DNA of 64,000 nucleotides from Bin5 sp965242905. GTDB lineage: Bacteria > Chloroflexota > Anaerolineae > Caldilineales > Caldilineaceae. The first letter of the stretch is position 1. The number at the start of each line of letters is the position of its first letter. Below are positions 54,859-62,288 of the stretch, in pieces. Where the stretch lies: the NCBI GenBank assembly GCA_965242905.1, contig CBDETM010000002.1:186001-250000 (forward strand). Direction: 5' to 3'. The notes beneath the pieces are model-generated. The model had not been told where the DNA came from, searched no databases, and worked only from the letters and a program-made list of their open reading frames with translations. The translations under genes and the position numbers were made by a program.

Positions 54859-55746
54859 TTATCCCATCATAGCATCATCGCCACTCCAGTCATCGTCGAT
54901 GCCGACGTAGCCTTCAACAAAGGGCTGCAATCGTTTGGGGAGAGCCTTAAGGAAGGCCTGTGCGTCGTGCGAGAGTGGCCACGGGGCTTCAATTTTGAAA
55001 TCACGCGGGCGGTAGATGATGGCGCAGGAGAGCCGGACGCGATTTGTCCGATTGGGGAAGGCGGCGTGGTAGGTGCGGGACGCGAATACGATCTGGTCGA
55101 AGGGATCGGTGAAGATAGGCACCAGGCCGGGCACGTCGAAACCGACGTACCTTTCTGGATGGGTCCCCTCTTTGTGAAAGGATCGTCGATCCGGCGTGAA
55201 TTGGAAACCATCGGGCGGGGTCCAGTCCTTGCGGTGGGAGTCTTCGATGAGTGCCAGGCCGCCATGTTCGGGATTGGAGCCGGTGATATAGAACCAGAGG
55301 CCGGACGGCCAAGGGCCGCGGTTGAGTACGTCGCCTGAGAAGGTGCGGGGGCCGTTGGAGAAGCCGCAGAAGTCGGAGTGCCATGCGAGCGGTGCGGAGC
55401 CGGGATTGCGCAGGATTGCTGCAGAGCGGAGGATGGACAGGTCCTCGGACTGGCACAAGGTGCGCTGTGCGCGCATGTAGGGGTCATTGTCGAGCAACTT
55501 CCACATGGCCGGAGATTGTTCGATGAAGGAGGAATGGGTGAAGCTGTTTCCCTCTCCCAAAGTGTCATCCGGGTCAAGAATCTTTTTGACGGACTCCTGG
55601 AGCTCCTGCACCAGTTCATCTGAGAGGACTTTCTTGATGATGGCAAAGCCGTGCGCCTCGACGCAATGGTGGGCGGCGTCCGGTTCGTCGAGTGTGAATT
55701 CGTAGCGGTAGCCCAGATCGGGCTTTTGGAAGTGGCTGTAGTCCAT
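54859..55746 (-). CDS. Phytanoyl-CoA dioxygenase (PhyH) family protein, paralogue 2
   Basis: 295 aa, the same length and layout as paralogue 1: His123/Asp125 in AWHSDFCGF, His227 in TYHAAFPNR, and Arg in RVRLSCAI. It ends SGDDAMMG, as paralogue 1 does. Differences cluster in the segment after the metal site ('FSNGPRTFSGDVLNRGPW', 'HRKDWTPPDG'), the region that usually shapes the substrate pocket. GGAGA precedes ATG 55746. It lies 139 bases downstream of paralogue 3 and 176 upstream of paralogue 1. Confidence 0.92.
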   Translation of the reverse strand: MDYSHFQKPDLGYRYEFTLDEPDAAHHCVEAHGFAIIKKVLSDELVQELQESVKKILDPDDTLGEGNSFTHSSFIEQSPAMWKLLDNDPYMRAQRTLCQSEDLSILRSAAILRNPGSAPLAWHSDFCGFSNGPRTFSGDVLNRGPWPSGLWFYITGSNPEHGGLALIEDSHRKDWTPPDGFQFTPDRRSFHKEGTHPERYVGFDVPGLVPIFTDPFDQIVFASRTYHAAFPNRTNRVRLSCAIIYRPRDFKIEAPWPLSHDAQAFLKALPKRLQPFVEGYVGIDDDWSGDDAMMG

Positions 55747-55885
55747 TCAGTTCTCCGGCCGAAGAAGACGTACATGCACTGGCACGACGGCCACGCCCTG
55801 AAAAGCGCAGCCGCCTACCAGAAAAAGCAGTCATTGATTGTGGGGAAGCAGCTTCGCGTCGCCAAGCGCTGCTGAACGCTCTGCA

Positions 55886-56791
55886 CTACCCCATCATGGC
55901 GTCGGCTTGCGGTTCGGCATCGTCGGGCCGCCAGTCGTTCTGGATGCCGGTATATTCCTCCACATAGTGCTGATAACGCTCGGGTAGGGCCTTTATGAAG
56001 GCCTTGGCGGTATCAGGAAGCGGCCAGGGCGCGTCGATCTTGTATGCCTTGGGGCGGAAGCCGACGCCGCAGGAGAGGCGGACGCGGTCGATGCGATTGG
56101 GGAAGGCGGCGTGGTAGGTGCGGGTGGCGAAGACGAGCTGGTCGGTTGGCTCTCCGAAGAGGGGTACCATGCCGGGCACGTCGAAGCCGACGTAGTTATG
56201 CGGCTCTGTACCGATGGGGTGGAATGAGCGCTTGTCCGGGGTCAGCTGGAATCCCTCGGGCCCTTCCCAGTCCAACCCGTGCGAATCCGCGATGACGGCG
56301 AGGCCGCCGTGCTTGGGGAAGGAGCCGGTGATGTAGAACCAGAGCCCGGAAGGCAAGCTAAATTTATTGAGCACATCTCCCGCGTTCTGCGGAGGACCCT
56401 CGGCAAATCCATGCCAGTCGGTGTGCCAACCGAGCGGATCGGAGCCGGGATTGCGGATGATGGCGGCGGAGCGGTGAATTGTCAGGCCGCCATCGCCGCA
56501 GTAGAAGCGGTTCACGCGCATGAAGGGCTCGTGGTCGAACAGTTTCCAGGAGGCGGGGGAATGCTCGACGAAAGCGGTGTGGGTAAAGCTGTTGCCCGCG
56601 CCCAGCGTGCCGTCGGGATCGAGGACCTCCACAACGGACTTCCTGAGGTCTTCCACCAGCTCCTCGGTCAAAACGTTCTTTATGATGGCGAAGCCGTGCG
56701 CTTCAACACATTCGTTCATGGCATCGAGTTCATCGATGCTGAACTCATAGCGATAGCCCAGGTCCGGTTTCTCAATGTGACTGTAATCCAT
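55886..56791 (-). CDS. Phytanoyl-CoA dioxygenase (PhyH) family protein, paralogue 3
   Basis: 301 aa. Metal triad His123/Asp125 in GWHTDWHGF and His227 in TYHAAFPNR. It differs from the other two near the active site (DWHGFA for DFCGF, LNKFSLPSGL for LNRGPWPSGL) and has a six-residue insert before the common DAMMG end, so it is the most diverged copy. GAGGAG precedes ATG 56791. It follows permease 2 of the ABC importer by only 30 bases, tying the dioxygenases to the transporter transcript. Confidence 0.92.
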   Translation of the reverse strand: MDYSHIEKPDLGYRYEFSIDELDAMNECVEAHGFAIIKNVLTEELVEDLRKSVVEVLDPDGTLGAGNSFTHTAFVEHSPASWKLFDHEPFMRVNRFYCGDGGLTIHRSAAIIRNPGSDPLGWHTDWHGFAEGPPQNAGDVLNKFSLPSGLWFYITGSFPKHGGLAVIADSHGLDWEGPEGFQLTPDKRSFHPIGTEPHNYVGFDVPGMVPLFGEPTDQLVFATRTYHAAFPNRIDRVRLSCGVGFRPKAYKIDAPWPLPDTAKAFIKALPERYQHYVEEYTGIQNDWRPDDAEPQADAMMG

Positions 56792-56821
56792 AGAAAGCTC
56801 CTCGCGAGTAGGCTGGCTTAC

Positions 56822-57742
56822 CTATCCCTTCAGTGACCCGATGGTGATCCCCTGAATCATCTGCTTTTGCATCAGTATGAATGCGACGATGGGAAGAACG
56901 GACATGAGAATGGCGGCCGACATACCGATTCCATAGGCGGGACCGGTGCCTTTCAACTGGAACATGATGATGGATACGCCGACTGGCATGGTGTAGATCT
57001 GTGGTTTGTTCAGGACCAGCAGAGGCCAGAGGAAGTCGTTCCAGTGGTAGGTAAAGGTAAAGATGCCGAGGGTAGCGAGAACGGGTCTGGATAGCGGGAT
57101 AGTAATCAGCCACCAAAGCTGGAGCTCGTGAGCACCGTCGATGCGGGCGGCCTGGAAAAGTTCGTCCGGAAGGGTCACAGCGAACTGGCGGAAGAGGAAG
57201 AGTGCGAAGGGAGAGGCCAGGCCGGGCAGGATCAGGGCCCAGTAGGTGTCGTGCATGCCCAGTTTCAAGGTGAGGACGTAGGAGGCGATCAATGTCGACC
57301 AAGCCGGGACAAGCATGGTGGAGATAATGAGCCAGAACAGTTTGTCGCGGCCGGGAAACTGCTTGCGGGCGAAACTGTAGCCGGCAAGGGAGGCCACGAG
57401 GACGACGCCCAGGGTGAAGGCTGCGCCGGTGAAGACGCTGTTCCAGAACCACTTGAGGACAGGCGAGTTGGCAACGCCGCTGCCGGTCAAGAGGTCGATG
57501 TAGTTTTTGAGGACGGGCCGAGTCAGAACAAAAGAGGGGGGAATTGTAGCGACTTCGGAGGGGTGCTTGAAGCTGGTGATCAGGGCCCAGTAGAGCGGGA
57601 ACAGGGAAACTGCGGCAAGCACGAGGATCATGAGGAGCGCGAGGTAGCGTAGTGCGCTGGCCGATCCTTCCGGGAGCAGGCGCAGTTGCAGCAGTTCCAA
57701 TAGTGAAGGCGTCTGTCTGTTGAGCCGGGATTGTGTTGCCAT
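56822..57742 (-). CDS. Carbohydrate ABC transporter permease (MalG-like)
   Basis: 306 aa, six predicted membrane spans. The EAA loop that contacts the ATPase is visible as ARIDGAHELQLWWLITIPLS. It ends in the ITIGSLKG tail typical of MalG-type subunits. It starts 15 bases after the MalF-like gene. With the MalF-like protein and binding protein it forms a family 1 (sugar/glycerol-3-phosphate-like) importer. The ATPase is absent, so a shared MsmX-type ATPase encoded elsewhere is expected. Confidence 0.93.
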   Translation of the reverse strand: MATQSRLNRQTPSLLELLQLRLLPEGSASALRYLALLMILVLAAVSLFPLYWALITSFKHPSEVATIPPSFVLTRPVLKNYIDLLTGSGVANSPVLKWFWNSVFTGAAFTLGVVLVASLAGYSFARKQFPGRDKLFWLIISTMLVPAWSTLIASYVLTLKLGMHDTYWALILPGLASPFALFLFRQFAVTLPDELFQAARIDGAHELQLWWLITIPLSRPVLATLGIFTFTYHWNDFLWPLLVLNKPQIYTMPVGVSIIMFQLKGTGPAYGIGMSAAILMSVLPIVAFILMQKQMIQGITIGSLKG

Positions 57743-57757
57743 GTTCGGACCTTCGGT

Positions 57758-58705
57758 TCAGAATTCCACAACCTGGGAAAAGCGACGGAACTGGAAAATG
57801 GTAAAGCCGACGGTTGCCACGAGGAGCAGCAGTCCGGCGGCGGCGGCGGTGCCGGCGTTGGCATAGAAGATCAGCTGGTTGTAGATATAGTAGCCGACGG
57901 TGATGGTGCTGTGTACAGGGCCGCCGCGCGTCAGAACGTAGATGGGCACGAAGACCTGAAGGGCGCCGAGGGTGGAGACGACGATCACGTAGAGCATTGC
58001 GGGTGTCAGGAGCGGCAGGGTGATCGACCAGTGCTTGCGCCAGAAGGCGGCGCCATCCACGGCGGCTGCGTCGTAGAGGCTGGAAGGGATGCTGAGGAGG
58101 GCGGCGCAGAAGATAATGATGGCGACGCCGTTACTGGAGACTATGGCCATGCCGGCGAGGGAGGGAAGGGCGGCATAGATGCTACCCAGCCAGTTGACCG
58201 GTTCCAATTTGACGAGTGAGAGTGCGTAATTGAGGACGCCTACATGAAAATCAAAGACAAAGCGCCAGATTATTGCTACGGCAAGCCCGGAGATCACGCC
58301 TGGCAGGTAGAAGGCGGCCTGGAAAAAGCCGCGCAATGAACTGCTGCGAAGTGAAACGATAAGTATAGCTGTCAGAAGCGAGAGGGCTGTCGAGATGGGG
58401 ACGACCATCAACGCGTAATAGAAGGAGTTGACCATGGACTTCTGCGCGCTGGGCATTTCGACGACATCGGCGTAGTTCTGGAGGCCCACGTACTCAGTGA
58501 CGCCGCGGGGATGCCAGTCGACGACGCTCAACCAGATTACCATGCCGTAGGGAAGGAGGAAGAAGACGACGAAGAAGGCCATGAAGGGCATGATGAGGAG
58601 GTAGCCCCACAGCTTTTCCGACTGGGCGATTGTCAAGCGCGGCCACGGGAACGTCTTTGGCCCTATTCGCAGGCCGCTGTCGATTTTATCTACTCGATCT
58701 GTCAT
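57758..58705 (-). CDS. Carbohydrate ABC transporter permease (MalF-like)
   Basis: 315 aa with six hydrophobic spans starting 'LWGYLLIMPFMAFFVVFFLLP'. The EAA motif is AAAVDGAAFWRKHWSITLPLLTP. ATG 58705 is chosen because the upstream 94 codons of open frame are hydrophilic and overlap the solute-binding gene. No good ribosome-binding site precedes it (CCCCCACAAAAAA), so translation may be low. A strong hairpin lies just upstream in the transcript. Confidence 0.92.
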   Translation of the reverse strand: MTDRVDKIDSGLRIGPKTFPWPRLTIAQSEKLWGYLLIMPFMAFFVVFFLLPYGMVIWLSVVDWHPRGVTEYVGLQNYADVVEMPSAQKSMVNSFYYALMVVPISTALSLLTAILIVSLRSSSLRGFFQAAFYLPGVISGLAVAIIWRFVFDFHVGVLNYALSLVKLEPVNWLGSIYAALPSLAGMAIVSSNGVAIIIFCAALLSIPSSLYDAAAVDGAAFWRKHWSITLPLLTPAMLYVIVVSTLGALQVFVPIYVLTRGGPVHSTITVGYYIYNQLIFYANAGTAAAAGLLLLVATVGFTIFQFRRFSQVVEF

Positions 58706-58718
58706 TTTTTTGTGGGGG

Positions 58719-58764
58719 CACTGCGTATTGCAGGGCGACCCTAAGGTGAGTGCAATACGCAGTG
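58719..58764 (-). promoter_or_regulatory. Inverted repeat between solute-binding and permease genes
   Basis: CACTGCGTATTGCA (58719-58732) and TGCAATACGCAGTG (58751-58764) are perfect 14-base complements separated by 18 bases. In the transcript it sits between the binding-protein stop (58779) and the MalF-like start (58705) without a U tract. It resembles the hairpins that stabilise the upstream message and attenuate readthrough, giving more binding protein than permease. Confidence 0.7.
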
Positions 58765-58778
58765 CTTGTATTGAAACT

Positions 58779-60173
58779 CTACACGTACCATTCCAGGTTT
58801 GCGATGGTGGTGCAGAAATCCTGTACAGCCTCTTCCGGTGGAACAGGCAGGAAGATCTTCTGATGCACGAGCTCGAGCTGTTCGACGGTCTCACGTGCGC
58901 GGCCACCGTGGGCGGAGGCTCTCTGCCGTCCGTAGGGAATGTAGTGCTCGTAGTGCCATTCCAGCATGGGGTTGGTGACGCCTTCAACTGCAGAGACGCG
59001 AGCGGGCAGCAGGTACTGTGCTATCCACTTCTGATTTTCCCGATTGGAGAGCCAGAGCGCAAAGTCGATGGACGGGTCGATTTCGTTGGCTCCGCCGGCG
59101 CGGTAGACGATCGAATTGACATCGAGCATGGGGCCGCCCCAGTAGAGGGAGTGCGGTACACCCGGGTTGGTGGGGGGCTGGACAAAGATCCATCTTATGT
59201 CGCGCTCGGTATCTGTGACGACCAAGGTATCGGGATCGACTTCGACGCCGGGACGCTGTGACCAGCCGATGCTGGGGCCGATACCGCCGAGGAGGGACTT
59301 CTGGAAGAAGTAGTCCCAGCGGCTGGCGCTGAGGCCGTTGGGGTTGGGGATGACACCATGGACGAAGTAGAGATCCTGCAGCCATTGCAGCCAAGCGATA
59401 CCCTCCTCTTCGGCCAACTTGCAGACCCATTCGCCGTCTCGGAGTTCTACGGTATCGGTTCCCCAGTTCCAGCTGAGAACCTGATCGGGCCAGTAGAAGA
59501 AGGGGTTTGTTTCGGCGGCGGAGAAGACGGCGCCCCAGACCTGTGAGCCGTCATCGCGTTCGAAGGTGCAGGCCTGCATCATGGTGAGGTAGTCGTCGAA
59601 GTTCCAAGTCCGCTCGGGGGCCTGGGGAAGCAGGTGATCTGCGCCGGCCTCGGCGACGATATCGAGGTTGAGGGCCATGCCGTTGGCGAGGGTGTAGAAG
59701 GGCACCATGTAGTTCTTGCCGCGGAAGTGCATGCCTTCGTACCAACCTGCGGGCAGGTCATCCTGGAACTCCTGAGGGAGCTCGATCTCCACGGCGACGT
59801 CGGATTGCAGAGCCTGGATGATACCGTCAACGCTGGCGCGCAGGACTGTGTGGGGAGGATTGCCGGATGCGATAGAGGTCTGAACTTTGACAATCGAGTC
59901 CCATCCAACGGCCTGGTAGCTGATGGTAACGCCTTCGGTCATATCGCTGTATTCGTTTGCTTTTTCCTGTTCCCAAGTTCCGTGAGGAAGGATATCGCCG
60001 GGAAGGCCGAGGGGGAAGGACCACCATTGGATTTCGACGGGGGCCATGGCGGCCTCGCTCTCCGCTCCTTCAGAGCCCGGGGCAGCAGGGGCTACGCAGG
60101 CAGCCAATGCGGCCGCGCCACCTGTCAAGGCCGCGGTTTTCAAGAAATCACGTCTTGATAACGAACGTTGCAT
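58779..60173 (-). CDS. Extracellular solute-binding lipoprotein, family 1 (sugar-type ABC importer)
   Basis: 464 aa. The N-terminus carries a Tat motif (SRRDFLK, 6-12) and a lipobox LAAC with Cys26, so it is exported folded and lipid-anchored. The mature domain has the family 1 pattern 'VEIQWWSFPLGLP', 'ASGNPPHTVLRAS' and 'YMVPFYTLANGMALNLDIV'. AAGGAGA precedes ATG 60173, itself behind a near-perfect promoter at 60231-60258. It is the first gene of the operon with two permeases and three PhyH proteins. The ligand is unknown. Confidence 0.93.
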   Translation of the reverse strand: MQRSLSRRDFLKTAALTGGAAALAACVAPAAPGSEGAESEAAMAPVEIQWWSFPLGLPGDILPHGTWEQEKANEYSDMTEGVTISYQAVGWDSIVKVQTSIASGNPPHTVLRASVDGIIQALQSDVAVEIELPQEFQDDLPAGWYEGMHFRGKNYMVPFYTLANGMALNLDIVAEAGADHLLPQAPERTWNFDDYLTMMQACTFERDDGSQVWGAVFSAAETNPFFYWPDQVLSWNWGTDTVELRDGEWVCKLAEEEGIAWLQWLQDLYFVHGVIPNPNGLSASRWDYFFQKSLLGGIGPSIGWSQRPGVEVDPDTLVVTDTERDIRWIFVQPPTNPGVPHSLYWGGPMLDVNSIVYRAGGANEIDPSIDFALWLSNRENQKWIAQYLLPARVSAVEGVTNPMLEWHYEHYIPYGRQRASAHGGRARETVEQLELVHQKIFLPVPPEEAVQDFCTTIANLEWYV

Positions 60174-60520
60174 GGTTGCGTCTCCTTTGGATTTTGAACG
60201 CCCACCGATGAACTTGGGGGGATTGTGTAGATTATATGGCTACTGGTAAGGGTGTCAAATTGCCAAAAAATGGGATCAAGTATGCGGTAGAATTTTGAAG
60301 CCGTATTTTGAATGTATTGTATTGCATAGAGGGGGAGATGACTGGCGCGTGAAAATAGAGTAAATTGCGTGAAGAGTATTGGCGGCAGACGGGATTTACC
60401 TCGTCGAAAGAAGCCCGACCGATGTTGACACAGAGAAACCTTGGTTTTTCGAACGGAAGACTCTTCGGCATTTGCGGTTACCTGGACGGGAGAGTGCGCA
60501 GGCGAAAGAGCCAGGGCGAG
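60174..60520. other. AT-rich intergenic promoter region
   Basis: 347 bases. The left side carries the consensus promoter above. The middle is AT-rich (60270-60370) and could contain a regulator site or UP element. No repeat or gene was recognised. Confidence 0.5.
60231..60258 (-). promoter_or_regulatory. Consensus sigma-70 promoter of the ABC importer/PhyH operon
   Basis: On the minus strand, a perfect TTGACA (60258-60253), a 16-base spacer and a perfect TATAAT (60236-60231). Transcription is expected near 60224, giving a leader of about 50 bases to ATG 60173. Confidence 0.85.
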
Positions 60521-61237
60521 TTACAGTAGCGCAGTTCCAGAACGGGCATGGGCTTCAAGAAGCTGGATGACCTCCGAGTCTCTGACCTGGCGAAAGTCGT
60601 GGTACCAGGCGCCAACTCCCCAGAACGGGGAGGGTGAAAGCAGGGCGACGACCTGGCTGACAAGGCTGGTTACCGCGGGCTCTGTGTTGCCGGCCGGCGG
60701 GGTAGGCTGGGTCTGCAGTTGGGCGATGGTGCTGGCGGGCGCGACGGGGACAGCGGGAACGATTTCACGCGGTTCGCGCTGGATCAGGGCCTGGATGGCG
60801 GCGCGCATGGAGGCCCCGGTGGCCAAGCCGTCGTCGATGAGGAAGACGGTACGGTCCTTGATAGGGGCGGGTGGGCGGCCGCGGCGGAACAGTCGGGCTC
60901 GACGGGAGAGTTCACGCTGTTGGTGTCGGGAGATCTTCCGGATTCGGTCTTTGCCCAGCTGCTGCTGTTTGACAACTTTCTGGTTGATGACCTGGACACC
61001 GCCTTCGGCGATGGCGCCGAAAGCCAGCTCGGTCTGGCCGGGGACGCCGAGCTTGCGGACGAGCCAGACGTCGAGAGGGGCATTGAGGGCACGGGCGACC
61101 TCGCTGGCGACGGGTACACCACCGCGCAGGAGGCCGAGGACAAGGGGGTTGACAGCCTCTAACTCCCGGAGCATGGCCCCGAGCAGCGTGCCGGCGTGAC
61201 GGCGGTTTCGGAAACGCTGCGGTCTTGCGTTTTTCAC
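60521..61237 (-). CDS. Phosphoribosyltransferase-domain protein (COG1926-like)
   Basis: 238 aa. Conserved blocks: LGLLRGGVPVASEVA, DVWLVRKLGVPGQTELAFGAIAEGG, and the PRPP-binding loop VFLIDDGLATGAS (131-143), then a C-terminal 'PFWGVGAWYHDFRQVRDSEV' motif seen in this family. A short insert (about 172-190: QTQPTPPAGNTEPAVTSLV) is not typical. The start is GTG 61237. It lies 132 bases downstream of the cytochrome c gene on the same strand. Natural substrate unknown; a type I PRTase fold is secure. Confidence 0.88.
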   Translation of the reverse strand: MKNARPQRFRNRRHAGTLLGAMLRELEAVNPLVLGLLRGGVPVASEVARALNAPLDVWLVRKLGVPGQTELAFGAIAEGGVQVINQKVVKQQQLGKDRIRKISRHQQRELSRRARLFRRGRPPAPIKDRTVFLIDDGLATGASMRAAIQALIQREPREIVPAVPVAPASTIAQLQTQPTPPAGNTEPAVTSLVSQVVALLSPSPFWGVGAWYHDFRQVRDSEVIQLLEAHARSGTALL

Positions 61238-61369
61238 GCAACAGCCTCTGAATGGGATGTTTCTGACGGAGAGGAGAAAAGAGAAGGACTCTTCGAGAAG
61301 ATGGGGGTAGGTTCCGGGGGGAGCCGGAGCGAGGAAGCCACTCCACTCCCCTCGCTCTTTGCTCCTCGG

Positions 61370-62278
61370 TTATTGCTCCCGGTCGGGATTGAGCAGCCAG
61401 GCTACGAGGGCCTGGATCTCGTCTTCGCTCAACTTTTCGGCGAAATTCTGCGGCATCTGGCCGGCTTGCTCGTAGGTTTCGACTACGAAGGCAGTAGGAT
61501 TGACGATGCTCTCGTAGACGTATTCTTCGGCGGTCATGCCTTCGACGCGGGTGCCGGCGCGTTCGTACAGGTCGGCAAAGTTGGGGCCGTTCTGTCCGTA
61601 GAGATCGACCTGTCTTTCTTCGAGGTTGTGGCAGGCGAAGCAGGCTTCGCCCGTCCAGATCTCCTGGGGCGAGCGGATGTTGCGGGCTCTGTACTCTTCG
61701 AGGGCGGCGGCCTGCTCTTCTTCACTGAGCAGGATGTGGGCCGTGTTCTGGAATTCGGCCGGTTTGAAGACGTCATCGAAGGGTTGGAATGGGTCTTCGT
61801 CCGGTGTTTGGGCGAGGGCAGATTCTTTCCAGTTCATCACGAATTTGGTCAGATCTATCACTTGGTCGCCGCGCATCGGCCCACCGAATTGCCCTCCCCA
61901 AGTGGGCATGACCTCAGGCCACTGGCTGTCGGTTTTGCTGGGGCGGCCGGCGGAGATGGTCAGTTTGACGTAGTCTTCGAGCGAGCCGACCCAACCAACG
62001 TCCTTAAGGCGACCGGTGTCGGTGAAGAAGTAGTAGCTGTTCAGACCCGGACCCTTGCCAAGGATTCCCTGGCCGTCGGGTCCGTGGCAGATGAGGCAGT
62101 TGTCGGCGAACAGTTTGGCGCCGTTTTCGATGGAGCGGCCTTCCCAGTTGATGGTCTGCGCTTCCATGCGCGGGTTCTCGCTAACCAAGACCATCAGAAG
62201 GACGATGATGCCGACGAGTGAGGACAGAATGCCCCACATAATTTTGGCGATCGGGGACCTAGTGTAGAGACGATGCAT
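61370..62278 (-). CDS. Di-haem cytochrome c, membrane-anchored
   Basis: 302 aa. One membrane span at about 14-33 anchors an exported protein with two c-type haem sites: CLICH (61-65) and CFACH (213-217). Likely distal ligands are Met124 (VMPTWGG) and Met275 (QMPQNF). The second half resembles subunits that accept electrons from a quinol-oxidising cytochrome b. Its start lies 10 bases after the cytochrome b stop, so both belong to one electron-transfer operon. It probably passes electrons from the b/Rieske complex to a soluble carrier or oxidase. Haem attachment would require exported Ccm or Ccs machinery elsewhere. Confidence 0.93.
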   Translation of the reverse strand: MHRLYTRSPIAKIMWGILSSLVGIIVLLMVLVSENPRMEAQTINWEGRSIENGAKLFADNCLICHGPDGQGILGKGPGLNSYYFFTDTGRLKDVGWVGSLEDYVKLTISAGRPSKTDSQWPEVMPTWGGQFGGPMRGDQVIDLTKFVMNWKESALAQTPDEDPFQPFDDVFKPAEFQNTAHILLSEEEQAAALEEYRARNIRSPQEIWTGEACFACHNLEERQVDLYGQNGPNFADLYERAGTRVEGMTAEEYVYESIVNPTAFVVETYEQAGQMPQNFAEKLSEDEIQALVAWLLNPDREQ

Positions 62279-62288
62279 AGTTGCTGTA

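Noticed and set aside
61196..62221. 341-residue plus-strand frame
   Set aside because: Opposite the di-haem cytochrome c gene, whose haem motifs prove the minus strand codes.
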